Shown here: positions 29,824 to 38,431 of the stretch, one piece after another | Numbering within the stretch: the stretch's first letter is position 1 | Layout of the letters: every line of letters starts with the position of its first letter | Assembly (NCBI RefSeq): GCF_000786695.1 | Contig: NZ_CP009962.1 | Coordinates: 2,666,001 to 2,730,000 of the forward strand | Direction: 5' to 3' | DNA from: Collimonas arenae | Lineage (GTDB): Bacteria > Pseudomonadota > Gammaproteobacteria > Burkholderiales > Burkholderiaceae_D | DNA: 64,000 nucleotides | Made by a program: the position numbers and the translations under genes | Notes under the pieces: generated by a model | Seen by the model: the letters and a program-made list of their open reading frames with translations, nothing else | The model's database searches: none | Told to the model about the DNA's origin: nothing

Positions 29824-31110
29824 TCAAACGTCTTCTGTTTCCGGTGTACTGGTAAGAATTGTCGTGTCCTCACTAGGCTGGCGTTGCCTCTGGAAGTGCA
29901 GGAACGCCAGCACCAGCGATGCTAACTGCAACGCCGCGCAAAAATAGAAGGGCGCGCCGATGCGCCAGTCTCCTTTTGGCAGGCTCGATACCGCACCCAG
30001 CAAGGGCGCGCCGATGACAGGCGCAACCACCGCCATCAAGCTGTTGAGCGAGCTGACCGCGCCTAGCGTCTGGCCCTGGTTATGCGAGTCCGCCGCACCG
30101 GAAATGATGCTCTGGATTGCAGCGTTGACCGTGGGGCCGAAGATGTTGGCGAAAATGATGGCGTACATCATCCAGCCATGACTGGCTACACCCCACAACA
30201 GATAGGCGGCAGTCGACGACAGCAGGCCGATGATCGCCAGCCGCTGCGGGCTGAGACGTTTGAGCATTTGACCCAGCAACACGCCTTGCACCAGCACCGA
30301 CATGATGCCGACCGCAGCCAGCGACTGGCCGTTTTGCAAGGGACCCCAGTCAAATTTGAACGTGGTGTACAGCACCCAGGTGGTGAACAAGACGAATTGG
30401 GCAAGGCCGCTACAGGCAATCACTGCCACCAAGGGGCCAACCGTCTTCAGGCGCGATAATGCCTGCAGGGATGACAGCGGATTGGCGAATTTCCAGCTGA
30501 AGCTGCGTCGGCGGTCGACCGGCAGCGATTCCGGCAGCACAAAATAGCCGTAAGCCAGGTTGGTTAGCGCCAGGCTGCCGGCGACAATGAAAGGCAGGCG
30601 CAAATTGATCGCTCCCAGCAAACCGCCCATTACCGGACCGATGATGAAGCCGACGCCGAACATCGCGCCTATCATGCCGAAGCGCTTGGCGCGTTGCTCC
30701 GGCGGCGTGATGTCCGCCACGTAGGCATTGCACACCGCCGCATTGGCCTGCATGGCGCCGCCCACCAGGCGCACCACGATCAACATCCACAGTGCGGTCG
30801 AAAAAGCGGTGGCGAAAAAATTCAAGGCCAGCCCGCAAAACCCCAGCAGCAATATCGGCCGCCGGCCATATTTATCAGACAGTGCACCCAGGATCGGCGC
30901 GCCGAAGAAATTCGCCAGGCCGAACGCAAACGCCACAGCGCCATACCAGAATGCCGTATCCGCTTGCGAGCCGGCGAATTTGCCGACCAACGCCGGCAAC
31001 ACCGGTACGATCAGGCCGATCGAAATCATGTCGATCAATACCGTCAGCATGATGAAAGGCATGGCGGCGGTGCGGGCCTTGTGCTGCGTCTCGGTGCTGG
31101 AAGTGGTCAC
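29824..31110 (-). CDS. TCR/Tet-type MFS efflux transporter
   Basis: 428 residues, twelve membrane segments. The start IMLTVLIDMISIGLIVPVLPALVG and the loop 2-3 motif GAPILGALSDKYGRRPILLLG, with DITPPEQRAKRFGMIGAMFG, are those of the TetA(A/B)-like drug:H+ antiporter group. Many chromosomal members do not confer tetracycline resistance, so no drug is assigned. The start codon is GTG with GGAGC upstream. No adjacent TetR repressor was found. It is convergent with the acyltransferase gene. Confidence 0.87.
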   Translation of the reverse strand: MTTSSTETQHKARTAAMPFIMLTVLIDMISIGLIVPVLPALVGKFAGSQADTAFWYGAVAFAFGLANFFGAPILGALSDKYGRRPILLLGFCGLALNFFATAFSTALWMLIVVRLVGGAMQANAAVCNAYVADITPPEQRAKRFGMIGAMFGVGFIIGPVMGGLLGAINLRLPFIVAGSLALTNLAYGYFVLPESLPVDRRRSFSWKFANPLSSLQALSRLKTVGPLVAVIACSGLAQFVLFTTWVLYTTFKFDWGPLQNGQSLAAVGIMSVLVQGVLLGQMLKRLSPQRLAIIGLLSSTAAYLLWGVASHGWMMYAIIFANIFGPTVNAAIQSIISGAADSHNQGQTLGAVSSLNSLMAVVAPVIGAPLLGAVSSLPKGDWRIGAPFYFCAALQLASLVLAFLHFQRQRQPSEDTTILTSTPETEDV

Positions 31111-31261
31111 GCTTTGCTGCTCCGGTAGATAGGTTCAAGGTATTGCGGCAAACGGGAATATCATCGGAAATCCCATATTGCCACCCGTCATCATATCCAA
31201 AACCGTGCAAGCATGTGCCGGCGGCGTATTTACGCCGACGCGAATTCGCTAGCCTGTGGGA

Positions 31262-31810
31262 TCAGGGTACTTTCGCCTCGGCGTCTACATGTTGCTGGGT
31301 CACCGGACCGACGCTGAAATGTTCTGCCGTGGCTGGCAGCTGTTGCCCGGTAAATGTCGACCAGTTGATCTTGTCATACTGCGCCCGTGTCATTACCAGC
31401 GCGTAGGCCGAAACCAGTGCGTTGTCCGCAGCGGTAATCGTCTGCAAAAAACCGCAACGTTCTATTTCGGGATGTCCTTTGAAAGTGTCCTGAATCAGTT
31501 GCGGTTGCAATTTCAAGCCCATTGCCGAAGCAATCGTCCATGCATGTGCGCGGACGTGGGCCGCGTCGACATTTTTCCGCACCATGCCGTGGCGCTGCAG
31601 ATCGGCGGTTTTAGCGATCATGGTCTCGAGATCGATATTCGAGGCAACCAGGCAGTCCTGCGCCGTGGCTTTGGTGGTGATCGTATAGCCCTGTTCTGTG
31701 AACGGCGTACTCACAACGGCGGGGGCTGCTACAGGATTGGCGCCTGCAGCCGTTGCTGCGAAACTGAGCAGGGTAGTAGCGGCAATGACAGAGATAGGGG
31801 AATTGCGCAT
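31262..31810 (-). CDS. Exported hypothetical protein
   Basis: 182 residues with a clear signal peptide (MRNSPISVIAATTLLSFAAT, cleavage near AAG-A). The mature part is about 155 residues, mostly helical, with two Cys (in TAQDCLVAS and EIERCGFLQ) that could pair in the periplasm. I do not recognise a family. It is preceded by about 350 bases of non-coding DNA and shares strand with the MFS gene downstream. Confidence 0.75.
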   Translation of the reverse strand: MRNSPISVIAATTLLSFAATAAGANPVAAPAVVSTPFTEQGYTITTKATAQDCLVASNIDLETMIAKTADLQRHGMVRKNVDAAHVRAHAWTIASAMGLKLQPQLIQDTFKGHPEIERCGFLQTITAADNALVSAYALVMTRAQYDKINWSTFTGQQLPATAEHFSVGPVTQQHVDAEAKVP

Positions 31811-32158
31811 AGGAAATCGGCTCTGATTGGTTGACGGCTCCTGAGTATATTACGGCGCGCCGGCGAACGCTTACCCCGCAATGCCATTTGTCGTCTTCAG
31901 TCTTCATTGCGTAGGACCATTTTTATGGTGTTTTCTATTTATCTATCTGCCGCAAAAAAACAGAAATATCACCCCTGAATATCAGTGATTCACGCCACCA
32001 TGCCTGAAGAAACATTCGAATCGCAACCCTTCGAAATCAGTAGCAGCCTTCCAGTTTAAGGTTCAGAATCAATTCGTCCCTGGTGCATTTCCCTGGATAT
32101 CCAGAGTGAGCCCTTGGACATTTGATTAGACATTTATCGTCGATAAAAAGGAAGGCGT
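31811..32158. other. Divergent intergenic region
   Basis: About 350 bases between two divergent genes. The only structure I see is a 15-base palindrome TTTATCGTCGATAAA at 32133-32147, ending a few bases before the ribosome-binding site of the YbjQ-repeat gene; it could be an operator. No gene or RNA was recognised. Confidence 0.45.
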
Positions 32159-33283
32159 ATGGCTAAAGTAACTGGTTTATCCGGAAATGAAATCTTCTGC
32201 CTGGCGTTAAAAAATTATTCTGCGGGCGAGATCGTAGTAGGCAATAGCGTCAATTCAATGGGCTTTCTCGGCGGGATTGGCGCCGGCCTGAAGAACATGC
32301 TGGGTGGCGAAATCACCCAGGTCACTGCGGCGATTCACGAGGGTCGCGCCAATGCTTTTGAACGTATGCGTAAAGAAGCCATGCAGGAAGGCGCTTCAGG
32401 TGTGGCGGGTGTTTCCAGCGAGTTGAGATCGTTCAGCGGCAGCACCGAGTTTCTGTTTGTGGGTTCTTGCGTGCATGCCAACGGCGTCTCAGGTCGCTTT
32501 TTCACCACCGCCGGCGATGCGCAGGAGTTGTACTGTCATATGGATGCCGGCTATGAGCCGATCCAGCATGCGTTCGGCAATATCGCGTATTCGATGGGCG
32601 TCGGCGGCGGCATCATGGGCTCGCTGAAGACGCTGGTGCGCGGTGAAATCGCCGAATACAGCAATATCTTCAATGCTACACGCCACAAGGCGCTCGAACG
32701 ACTGGTCAGCCAGGCCAAGGCCGATGGCGCCAACGCAGTGGTAGGCATCCGCACGACCATCCTGCCGTGGATGGGTACGCACGAGATGCTGATGGCGGGC
32801 ACGGCGTCGCGGCATAATGCGCTGCCTGCCAGCGCTGACGCCAATCCCGTCACCAGCGACCTTACCGGTGAAGAACTGTGGGCCATGACCAGCCTTGGCT
32901 ATGCGCCGGTCAAATTACTGATGTCGACCTCCATCTATTCGCTCGGCGTGGTGGGCGGCTTCATGGCGGCATTCAAATCCTTCACCAAGGGTGAAATTAG
33001 TGATCTGACGACGCTGATCCATGACGCCCGCGAAATTGCAATCGACCGCTTGAAGAACGAAGCCGATGCGTTGGGTGCGGAAGAGGTGGTCGGGGTCAAG
33101 ACTTACATTGCTGAAATAGGCAATGGCCTGGTGGAGTTCATGGCGATCGGTACAGCGGTCAAGAAAATGTCCGGCTTTTCAGTCAAGAACGCAGCGCTGC
33201 CGGCGCAGGCAATCATCCGCGACAAGGACACCTGGGTCGACGGCGATTTCGGTTTTTCGCTGGATCGTGGCGCGGCTTCCTGA
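32159..33283 (+). CDS. Protein with three tandem YbjQ (heavy-metal-binding) domains
   Basis: 374 residues made of three YbjQ/DUF74-like units of about 100-110 residues. Each contains the family core: SMGFLGGIGAGLKNMLGGEI, SMGVGGGIMGSLKTLVRGEI and SLGVVGGFMAAFKSFTKGEI, followed by helices ending in GASGVAGV, GANAVVGI and GAEEVVGV. Single-domain YbjQ proteins form pentamers and have been proposed to bind metal; function is unknown. A three-unit chain is unusual. A good AAGGAAGG site precedes the ATG. A single-domain homologue is at 57631. A flotillin-like gene follows after a MITE. Confidence 0.85.
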   Translation: MAKVTGLSGNEIFCLALKNYSAGEIVVGNSVNSMGFLGGIGAGLKNMLGGEITQVTAAIHEGRANAFERMRKEAMQEGASGVAGVSSELRSFSGSTEFLFVGSCVHANGVSGRFFTTAGDAQELYCHMDAGYEPIQHAFGNIAYSMGVGGGIMGSLKTLVRGEIAEYSNIFNATRHKALERLVSQAKADGANAVVGIRTTILPWMGTHEMLMAGTASRHNALPASADANPVTSDLTGEELWAMTSLGYAPVKLLMSTSIYSLGVVGGFMAAFKSFTKGEISDLTTLIHDAREIAIDRLKNEADALGAEEVVGVKTYIAEIGNGLVEFMAIGTAVKKMSGFSVKNAALPAQAIIRDKDTWVDGDFGFSLDRGAAS

Positions 33284-33395
33284 CGGGCCTGAACTAGAAT
33301 AGTCATCAAAAAATCACACTTCTGCCATAGGTTTTCTGGCTAGAGGGTCGCTGGCACTAGCTCGGCGATAGGGAAATGTAGTAATCGACCAATAA

Positions 33396-33574
33396 GAGGC
33401 TGTTGCAAACACAGATGGTTAGGCGCTCCGACGGAGACAGTACGAGTAGTACGGCCAGGAGGGTGTAGCAGGGATTTCGGACGACACTGTCGTCTGCCTG
33501 CGGAACGGCCCGGGCTTGCAAGCCCGGACGCGCCCTGCAAGGGCAACAACGCCAGGTGTGTTTGCAACAGCCTC
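33396..33574. mobile_element. MITE-like element, copy C (long form)
   Basis: A 179-bp element with the same 18-bp terminal repeats as copy B and a TAA direct repeat on both sides (33393-33395; 33575-33577). It is inverted relative to copies A and B. The shared block (GACAGTACGAGTAGTACGGC) sits near the left end. An extra stretch of about 80 bp holds two further palindromes: ACGACACTGTCGT (33481-33493) and CCGGGCTTGCAAGCCCGG (33510-33527). It ends 16 bases before the SPFH-gene ATG. Confidence 0.87.
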
Positions 33575-33590
33575 TAAAAGAAAGAACAAT

Positions 33591-35549
33591 ATGTTTAATT
33601 TATTTTCAACCCTGGGATGGTTTCCCTCGGTACTCATTATTGTGGTTGCGGTTGCGATATTGGCCGCAGTATTTTTTTCCGTGTCCGGCATCATCCGCTA
33701 CATTCCGAACGACAGGATCGGCGTAGTTGAAAAGCTGTGGAGTTCCAGCGGATCGGTGAAAGCCGGCTTGCTGGCTCTGCACGGCGAGGCGGGTTTGCAG
33801 CCCGATCTGCGCCGCGGCGGTTTTCATTTCTTTGCGCCGTTCCAGTTCCGCGTGCATATTCATCCGATGGTGTCTGTCACGCAGGGCCGTATCGGCTATG
33901 TCTTTGCGCGCGACGGCGTCGATCTGCCAGCCGGACAGACACTGGCTGACAACGCCAAGGTAGAAGATTTCCGTGACGTCCGCTCGTTCCTTGAAGGCGG
34001 CGGCCAGAAAGGACCGCAACGGAAGATCCTGCGCGAAGGCACGCACATCATCAATCCTGCATTGTTTGTAGTGATGACCGAGGAAGCGACTTACTCCTTG
34101 TCGCTGGACGCCCAGGAGAAAGCCTACTACGCGCAAATGCGAGGCGTGCTTGATGAACGCAGCGGTTTTACCCCTGTGGTGCTGAAGGAGGTGGCTGGCA
34201 CCCATGATTCGGATCAGTTGGCTATTGTGACCGTGCAGGACGGCCCCGGTTTGCCGAAGGACGAGTTGCTGGCGCCGGACGTAGGCGATACGCACAATTC
34301 CTTCCAGGAGCCGGAGAAATTCCTTGCCGCCGGCGGTCAGCGCGGGCGTCAGGAACGGGTGTTGGTTGAAGGTACTTATTACATCAACCGCCTGTTTGCC
34401 ACGGTTGAACTGATCAGGAAGACCATTATTCCAGTCGGTTATGTCGGCGTGGTGGTTTCCTACACCGGTCGCAAGGGTTCCGATTTGTCGGGTAAGGAAT
34501 ATAGTCACGGCGAACTGGTCGAAAGCGGTTGCCGCGGCGTCTGGCGCGATCCTTTGATGCCGGGGAAATACGCCTTCAATACCTATGCCGGCAAGATCGA
34601 ACTGGTGCCGACTACAAACTTTGTTCTGATGTGGAAGTCAGGCGAGAGCGGCTCCAGCTTCGACAGCAATCTGCGCGAAATCACCTTGATCACCAAAGAT
34701 GCGTTTGAGCCGCAGCTGCCGCTGTCGGTGGTGGTGCATATCGATTACCGCAAGGCGCCAATGGTGGTGCAGCGTTTCGGCAATGTGGCGCAACTGGTGG
34801 AGCAAACGCTCGATCCGATGGTGTCGTCTTATTTCAAGAATGTGTCGCAGACCAAAACTTTCATTGAGCTGATCCAGTCGCGCAGCGAATTGCAAGGCAA
34901 TGCCTCGGCCGACATGAAGGAGCGCTTCCAGGCCTATTCCCTGGAATTCCAGGAAGTATTGATCGGTACGCCGAAACCGCAGCCAGGCGACACCAAGATT
35001 GAAAACATCATGGCGCAGTTGCGTGACCGCCAGATTGCGCGTGAACAGGTGGAAACCTTCGCTCAAAAGCAGATTGCGGCCGATAAAGAGCGCGAACTCA
35101 ACGAGGCTGAGCAGCGCGCCGCCAAACAGAAAGAGCTGACCGGCTCGCTGGTGGATATCTCGATCAAGGAAAACCAGGGCTCCGCCAACGTCAAAGCGGC
35201 GGAAAAGAAACGCCAGGAGATCGAAGCGCTGGCCCATGCGGAGAAGTTCAAGCAGGAAATGGAAGGCTCCGGCCGTGCATCAGCGATCAAATCGGTCGGT
35301 GAAGCCGAAGCCTCCGCAATCAAGGCAAAGTCTGAAGCCATGCAAGGCGAGGGCGCTGATAAACAGCTGATGCAAACCGTGATGCTGCGGCTGGCCGAAG
35401 CGTTTGAAACCTCCAAGGTGCCGCTGGTGCCGCAGATCCAGATGGGCGGTGACACCAACGCCTTCAATACTTTGTTGTCGCTGATGGGGTCGCTCAAGGC
35501 AGGGGAGTTGGCGCAGTCGTTGAAGCAGGATGAAACGCCGAAGATCTAA
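33591..35549 (+). CDS. SPFH/band-7 (flotillin-like) membrane protein
   Basis: 652 residues. It has an N-terminal membrane segment (SVLIIVVAVAILAAVFFSVSG), an SPFH domain (YIPNDRIGVVEKLWSSSGSV; PVGYVGVVVSYTGRKG), then an Ala/Glu/Lys-rich coiled coil from about 480 to 600 (EREQ- and AEKKRQEIEALAHAEKFKQE-type repeats) and a short tail. This is the flotillin layout: membrane microdomain scaffolds. It is longer than classic flotillins because of an insertion between halves of the SPFH region. The frame extends upstream into the MITE, so the ATG at 33591 is taken; only a weak AAGAAAGA precedes it. Confidence 0.87.
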   Translation: MFNLFSTLGWFPSVLIIVVAVAILAAVFFSVSGIIRYIPNDRIGVVEKLWSSSGSVKAGLLALHGEAGLQPDLRRGGFHFFAPFQFRVHIHPMVSVTQGRIGYVFARDGVDLPAGQTLADNAKVEDFRDVRSFLEGGGQKGPQRKILREGTHIINPALFVVMTEEATYSLSLDAQEKAYYAQMRGVLDERSGFTPVVLKEVAGTHDSDQLAIVTVQDGPGLPKDELLAPDVGDTHNSFQEPEKFLAAGGQRGRQERVLVEGTYYINRLFATVELIRKTIIPVGYVGVVVSYTGRKGSDLSGKEYSHGELVESGCRGVWRDPLMPGKYAFNTYAGKIELVPTTNFVLMWKSGESGSSFDSNLREITLITKDAFEPQLPLSVVVHIDYRKAPMVVQRFGNVAQLVEQTLDPMVSSYFKNVSQTKTFIELIQSRSELQGNASADMKERFQAYSLEFQEVLIGTPKPQPGDTKIENIMAQLRDRQIAREQVETFAQKQIAADKERELNEAEQRAAKQKELTGSLVDISIKENQGSANVKAAEKKRQEIEALAHAEKFKQEMEGSGRASAIKSVGEAEASAIKAKSEAMQGEGADKQLMQTVMLRLAEAFETSKVPLVPQIQMGGDTNAFNTLLSLMGSLKAGELAQSLKQDETPKI

Positions 35550-35570
35550 ACTACTTGATTGTGTTTGAGG

Positions 35571-35603
35571 ATGGCCGTGCCAATTTTTGTACGGCCATTT
35601 TTA
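35571..35603 (+). terminator. Terminator after the SPFH gene
   Basis: ATGGCCGT (35571-35578) pairs perfectly with ACGGCCAT (35591-35598) across a 12-base loop, followed by TTTTTATTTT. It lies about 20 bases past the stop codon. Confidence 0.85.
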
Positions 35604-35703
35604 TTTTCTATAAATATTTAATTAAATTATATGGTTATGGCGATTTGTTAAAGTAATTTATATTTTGTAATTTTGATCTTTGCAATGTGTAAGCGTCCTT
35701 GTA

Positions 35704-35725
35704 ATTAATTAATGCATTGATTAAT
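35704..35725. promoter_or_regulatory. 22-bp palindrome, candidate TetR operator
   Basis: AATTAATGCATT-type palindrome centred between 35714 and 35715; 10 of 11 base pairs match. It ends nine bases before the tetR ATG, in a very AT-rich stretch that must also hold the promoter. Self-repression by the encoded TetR protein is the simplest reading. Confidence 0.6.
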
Positions 35726-35734
35726 ATTTGATGC

Positions 35735-36409
35735 ATGACCAAACCAGTACCTACGCGTGGCCGACCTTTCGCATCCGATCAGGATAAGCGCGAAAAGCTG
35801 CTTGATACCGCGACCTTGTTGTTTTCTTCGCAAGGCATCTCCGCGACGACTGTGGCGGCGGTGGCTCGCCAGGCGGGCGTTACGCCCGCCATGGTCCACT
35901 ATTACTTCAAGAACCGCGACCAGTTGATCGAAGCCGTGGTGGATGAGCGGGTAAGCCTGTTCATCCACAGCATCTGGGATCCGATCACCGGCGATCAGCC
36001 GCCGCAGGAGATGATTCTGGGCATCGTCGACAGGATGATTAGTACGACGGAGAAAATGCCTTGGATGCCAGCATTATGGGTGCGCGAAGTCTTGAGTGAC
36101 GGCGGCCAACTGCGCGAACGTATGGTGCGACGGGTGCCGTTCGGGAAAGTGGCCTTGTTCGCAGAAAGCATCGCGCGCAGCCAGAAGGCCGGCGACATCA
36201 ATCCGGCGCTGGAGCCGAGCCTGATTTTTGTTTCGGTTATCGGCCTGACCATGCTGCCGCTGGCGATGGCGCGCACGCTGAAGGACAAGCCTTTGCTGCC
36301 AATCATGCACAAGGTGGCGCTGATGGACAAAGGCGTTCTTGCCAGGCATATCAAATCGCTGCTGTTACATGGCCTGGCTGCGCCTGACACCGCCGACACT
36401 AACGAATAA
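35735..36409 (+). CDS. TetR family repressor (CecR-like)
   Basis: 224 residues. The N-terminal helix-turn-helix is intact (REKLLDTATLLFSSQGISAT TVAAVARQAGVTP, then MVHYYFKNRDQLIEAVV). The C-terminal ligand domain ends LPLAMARTLKDKPLL. It heads an operon of HlyD, ABC ATPase, ABC-2 permease and outer-membrane factor, the same order as E. coli cecR(ybiH)-ybhGFSR, so it probably represses this efflux operon. Only 13 bp separate it from the HlyD gene. Confidence 0.88.
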   Translation: MTKPVPTRGRPFASDQDKREKLLDTATLLFSSQGISATTVAAVARQAGVTPAMVHYYFKNRDQLIEAVVDERVSLFIHSIWDPITGDQPPQEMILGIVDRMISTTEKMPWMPALWVREVLSDGGQLRERMVRRVPFGKVALFAESIARSQKAGDINPALEPSLIFVSVIGLTMLPLAMARTLKDKPLLPIMHKVALMDKGVLARHIKSLLLHGLAAPDTADTNE

Positions 36410-36422
36410 ACCGAGGACTTTC

Positions 36423-37421
36423 ATGCGATCCAGCCTGGCCGACCTTCTCAAGCAGTTAAAGCCGTTTTCCCGATCCGCAGCCATGGTTGCCGCAGCTTGC
36501 GGTTATCTCTCGATAGCCGGTTGCACCCCAGCCAACGATAACGATTGGCAAGGCTATGTCGAAGGCGAGTACGTGTATGTGGCGTCGTCGCAGGCTGGCC
36601 GGCTGGATCACCTCTCGGTAGAACGCGGCCAGCAAGCAGCAGTCGGAGCGCCGCTATTCATGCTGGAGGCGGGCGATGAGATCGCTGCCCGCAACCAGGC
36701 CCAGCGCCAGTTGCAAGCTGCGCAAGCGCAGCTGGCCGACATCCAGAGCGGCAAACGGCAGCAGGAGCAAGAGGTGACCCGCGCGCAACTGATCCAGGCC
36801 CAGGCCAACGCAGGCAAAGCCGCGCTGCAGTTGCACCGTGACGAAATCCAGTTCCAGGCTGGTGGCATCGCGCGGCAGCAGCTTGACGATTCCCGCGCGG
36901 CGGCGGAAACCTCCAGCGCCCAGGTCAAGCAATGGCAAAGCCAGTTGGCGGTGGATCGCCTGCCCAGCCGGGATGCACAGGTGCGGGCACAACAAGCACA
37001 GGTTGCGGCAGCGCAGGCGGTGCTTGAGCAGGCTGACTGGAAGTTGGGGCAGAAGACTGTCAAGGCAACCCGCGCCGGGCTGGTGTTCGACACCATGTAC
37101 CGTGAAGGCGAATGGGTGGCCGCAGGCAACCCGGTGCTGCGCATGCTGCCGCCGGAGAATCTCAAGATACGCTTCTTCGTTCCCGAAACCACGCTCGGAC
37201 GGCTCAGGGTAAACCAGGCGGTGACGCTTGCTTGCGATGGTTGCCAGGCGAACGTGGCCGCGCATATTTCTTACATTTCCACCGAATCCGAATATAACCC
37301 GCCGATCATCTACAGCAACCAGTCGCGCTCCAAGCTGGTATTCATGATCGAAGCGCGACCAGCCGCCGCCGATGCGCTTAAATTGCACCCCGGACAACCG
37401 GTTGAAGTGAGATTGCCATGA
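36423..37421 (+). CDS. HlyD-family membrane fusion protein (lipoprotein)
   Basis: 332 residues. The start has a lipoprotein signal ending in LSIAGC, so it is probably lipid-anchored rather than membrane-spanning. Biotinyl-lipoyl half (YVYVASSQAGRLDHLSVERG), long alpha-helical hairpin rich in Gln/Ala (AQRQLQAAQAQLADIQSG region), second lipoyl half (ATRAGLVFDTMYREGEWV) and a beta-barrel (RFFVPETTLGRLRVNQAVTL). It bridges the inner-membrane ABC pump and the outer-membrane channel. The frame opens at 36339 inside tetR; the ATG at 36423 is right. Its stop overlaps the next ATG. Confidence 0.88.
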   Translation: MRSSLADLLKQLKPFSRSAAMVAAACGYLSIAGCTPANDNDWQGYVEGEYVYVASSQAGRLDHLSVERGQQAAVGAPLFMLEAGDEIAARNQAQRQLQAAQAQLADIQSGKRQQEQEVTRAQLIQAQANAGKAALQLHRDEIQFQAGGIARQQLDDSRAAAETSSAQVKQWQSQLAVDRLPSRDAQVRAQQAQVAAAQAVLEQADWKLGQKTVKATRAGLVFDTMYREGEWVAAGNPVLRMLPPENLKIRFFVPETTLGRLRVNQAVTLACDGCQANVAAHISYISTESEYNPPIIYSNQSRSKLVFMIEARPAAADALKLHPGQPVEVRLP

Positions 37422-38431
37422 CTGCCGTTGACAGCAATCCCACCGGCAATCCCACCGGCGGCGCTGAAAAGACGAAAGGCGATCTGGTGGTGGATGTCGA
37501 TCGCATCAACAAGCACTTCGGCGACAAGCACGTCGTCAAGGATTTGTCGCTGCAGGTGAGGCGCGGCGAGATATTCGGTTTCCTGGGACCAAACGGCAGC
37601 GGCAAGACCACCTCGATCCGCATGATGTGCGGCTTGCTGACGCCGGACTCCGGCCACGGCACCTGCATGGGTTTCGACATCATCAAGCAAAGTGGGGAGA
37701 TCAAGCGCAGGGTCGGCTACATGACGCAGAAATTTTCGTATTGGGATGATCTCAGCATCCGCGAAAACCTGGATTTCGTGGCGCGCATCTATGGCATGCA
37801 AAACCGTAAGGAAGTAGTCGACCAGAGCCTGGAAAAACTCGGCCTCACCAGCCGCGCGAAGCAATTGGCCGGTTCGCTGTCCGGCGGCTGGAAGCAGCGC
37901 CTGGCGCTGGCCGCCAGCATGTTGCACAGGCCGGAGCTGTTGCTGCTGGACGAGCCGACCGCCGGCGTCGACCCCGCCGCCCGGCGCGATTTCTGGGAAG
38001 AGCTGCATAGGTTGGCGGCGGAAGGCATCAGCGTCCTGGTCAGCACGCATTACATGGATGAAGCCGAACGCTGCCACAAACTCGCTTATCTCGCCTACGG
38101 CAAGCTGCTGGTGCAGGGCACTGCGGCGGAAGTGGTCGAAGGACAAGCGCTGACAACCTGGAGCATCTACAACGGCCGCAACGGTGATATCCATGACAAT
38201 AAACTGGTCGGGCTGTCCCGGCAATTGCATGACCAGCCCGGCGTCGACCAGTTAGTCGTATTTGGCACCTCCCTGCACGTGTGCGGTACGAATGCAGCCT
38301 TGCTCGAGCAAACCCTGCGCCGCATCACCGAAGGCCAGGGGCTGCGTATGGAGCGCATCGACACTAGCCTGGAGGACGTCTTCATCTACATGATGAACAA
38401 GTCCGCCGATAACTTTGGAGACCAGGCATGA
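37418..38431 (+). CDS. ABC transporter ATP-binding protein (YbhF-like, single domain)
   Basis: 337 residues: Walker A GPNGSGKTTSIRMM, Q-loop YMTQKFSYWDDLSIREN, signature LSGGWKQRLALAASML, Walker B LLLLDEPTAGVDPAA and switch His in VLVSTHYMDEAERC. The C-terminal extension ends ERIDTSLEDVFIYMM as in drug-export ATPases. E. coli YbhF has two ATPase domains in one chain; this protein has one and must dimerise. ATGA overlaps with both neighbours indicate translational coupling. Confidence 0.92.
   Translation: MTAVDSNPTGNPTGGAEKTKGDLVVDVDRINKHFGDKHVVKDLSLQVRRGEIFGFLGPNGSGKTTSIRMMCGLLTPDSGHGTCMGFDIIKQSGEIKRRVGYMTQKFSYWDDLSIRENLDFVARIYGMQNRKEVVDQSLEKLGLTSRAKQLAGSLSGGWKQRLALAASMLHRPELLLLDEPTAGVDPAARRDFWEELHRLAAEGISVLVSTHYMDEAERCHKLAYLAYGKLLVQGTAAEVVEGQALTTWSIYNGRNGDIHDNKLVGLSRQLHDQPGVDQLVVFGTSLHVCGTNAALLEQTLRRITEGQGLRMERIDTSLEDVFIYMMNKSADNFGDQA

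Noticed and set aside
29824..31110. Tetracycline-resistance gene tetA
   Set aside because: It belongs to the TCR/Tet subfamily, but there is no divergent TetR and many chromosomal members do not export tetracycline.
33516..33590. N-terminal extension of the SPFH protein (25 codons)
   Set aside because: These codons lie in MITE copy C and its palindrome; the family-type membrane segment begins right after the ATG at 33591.
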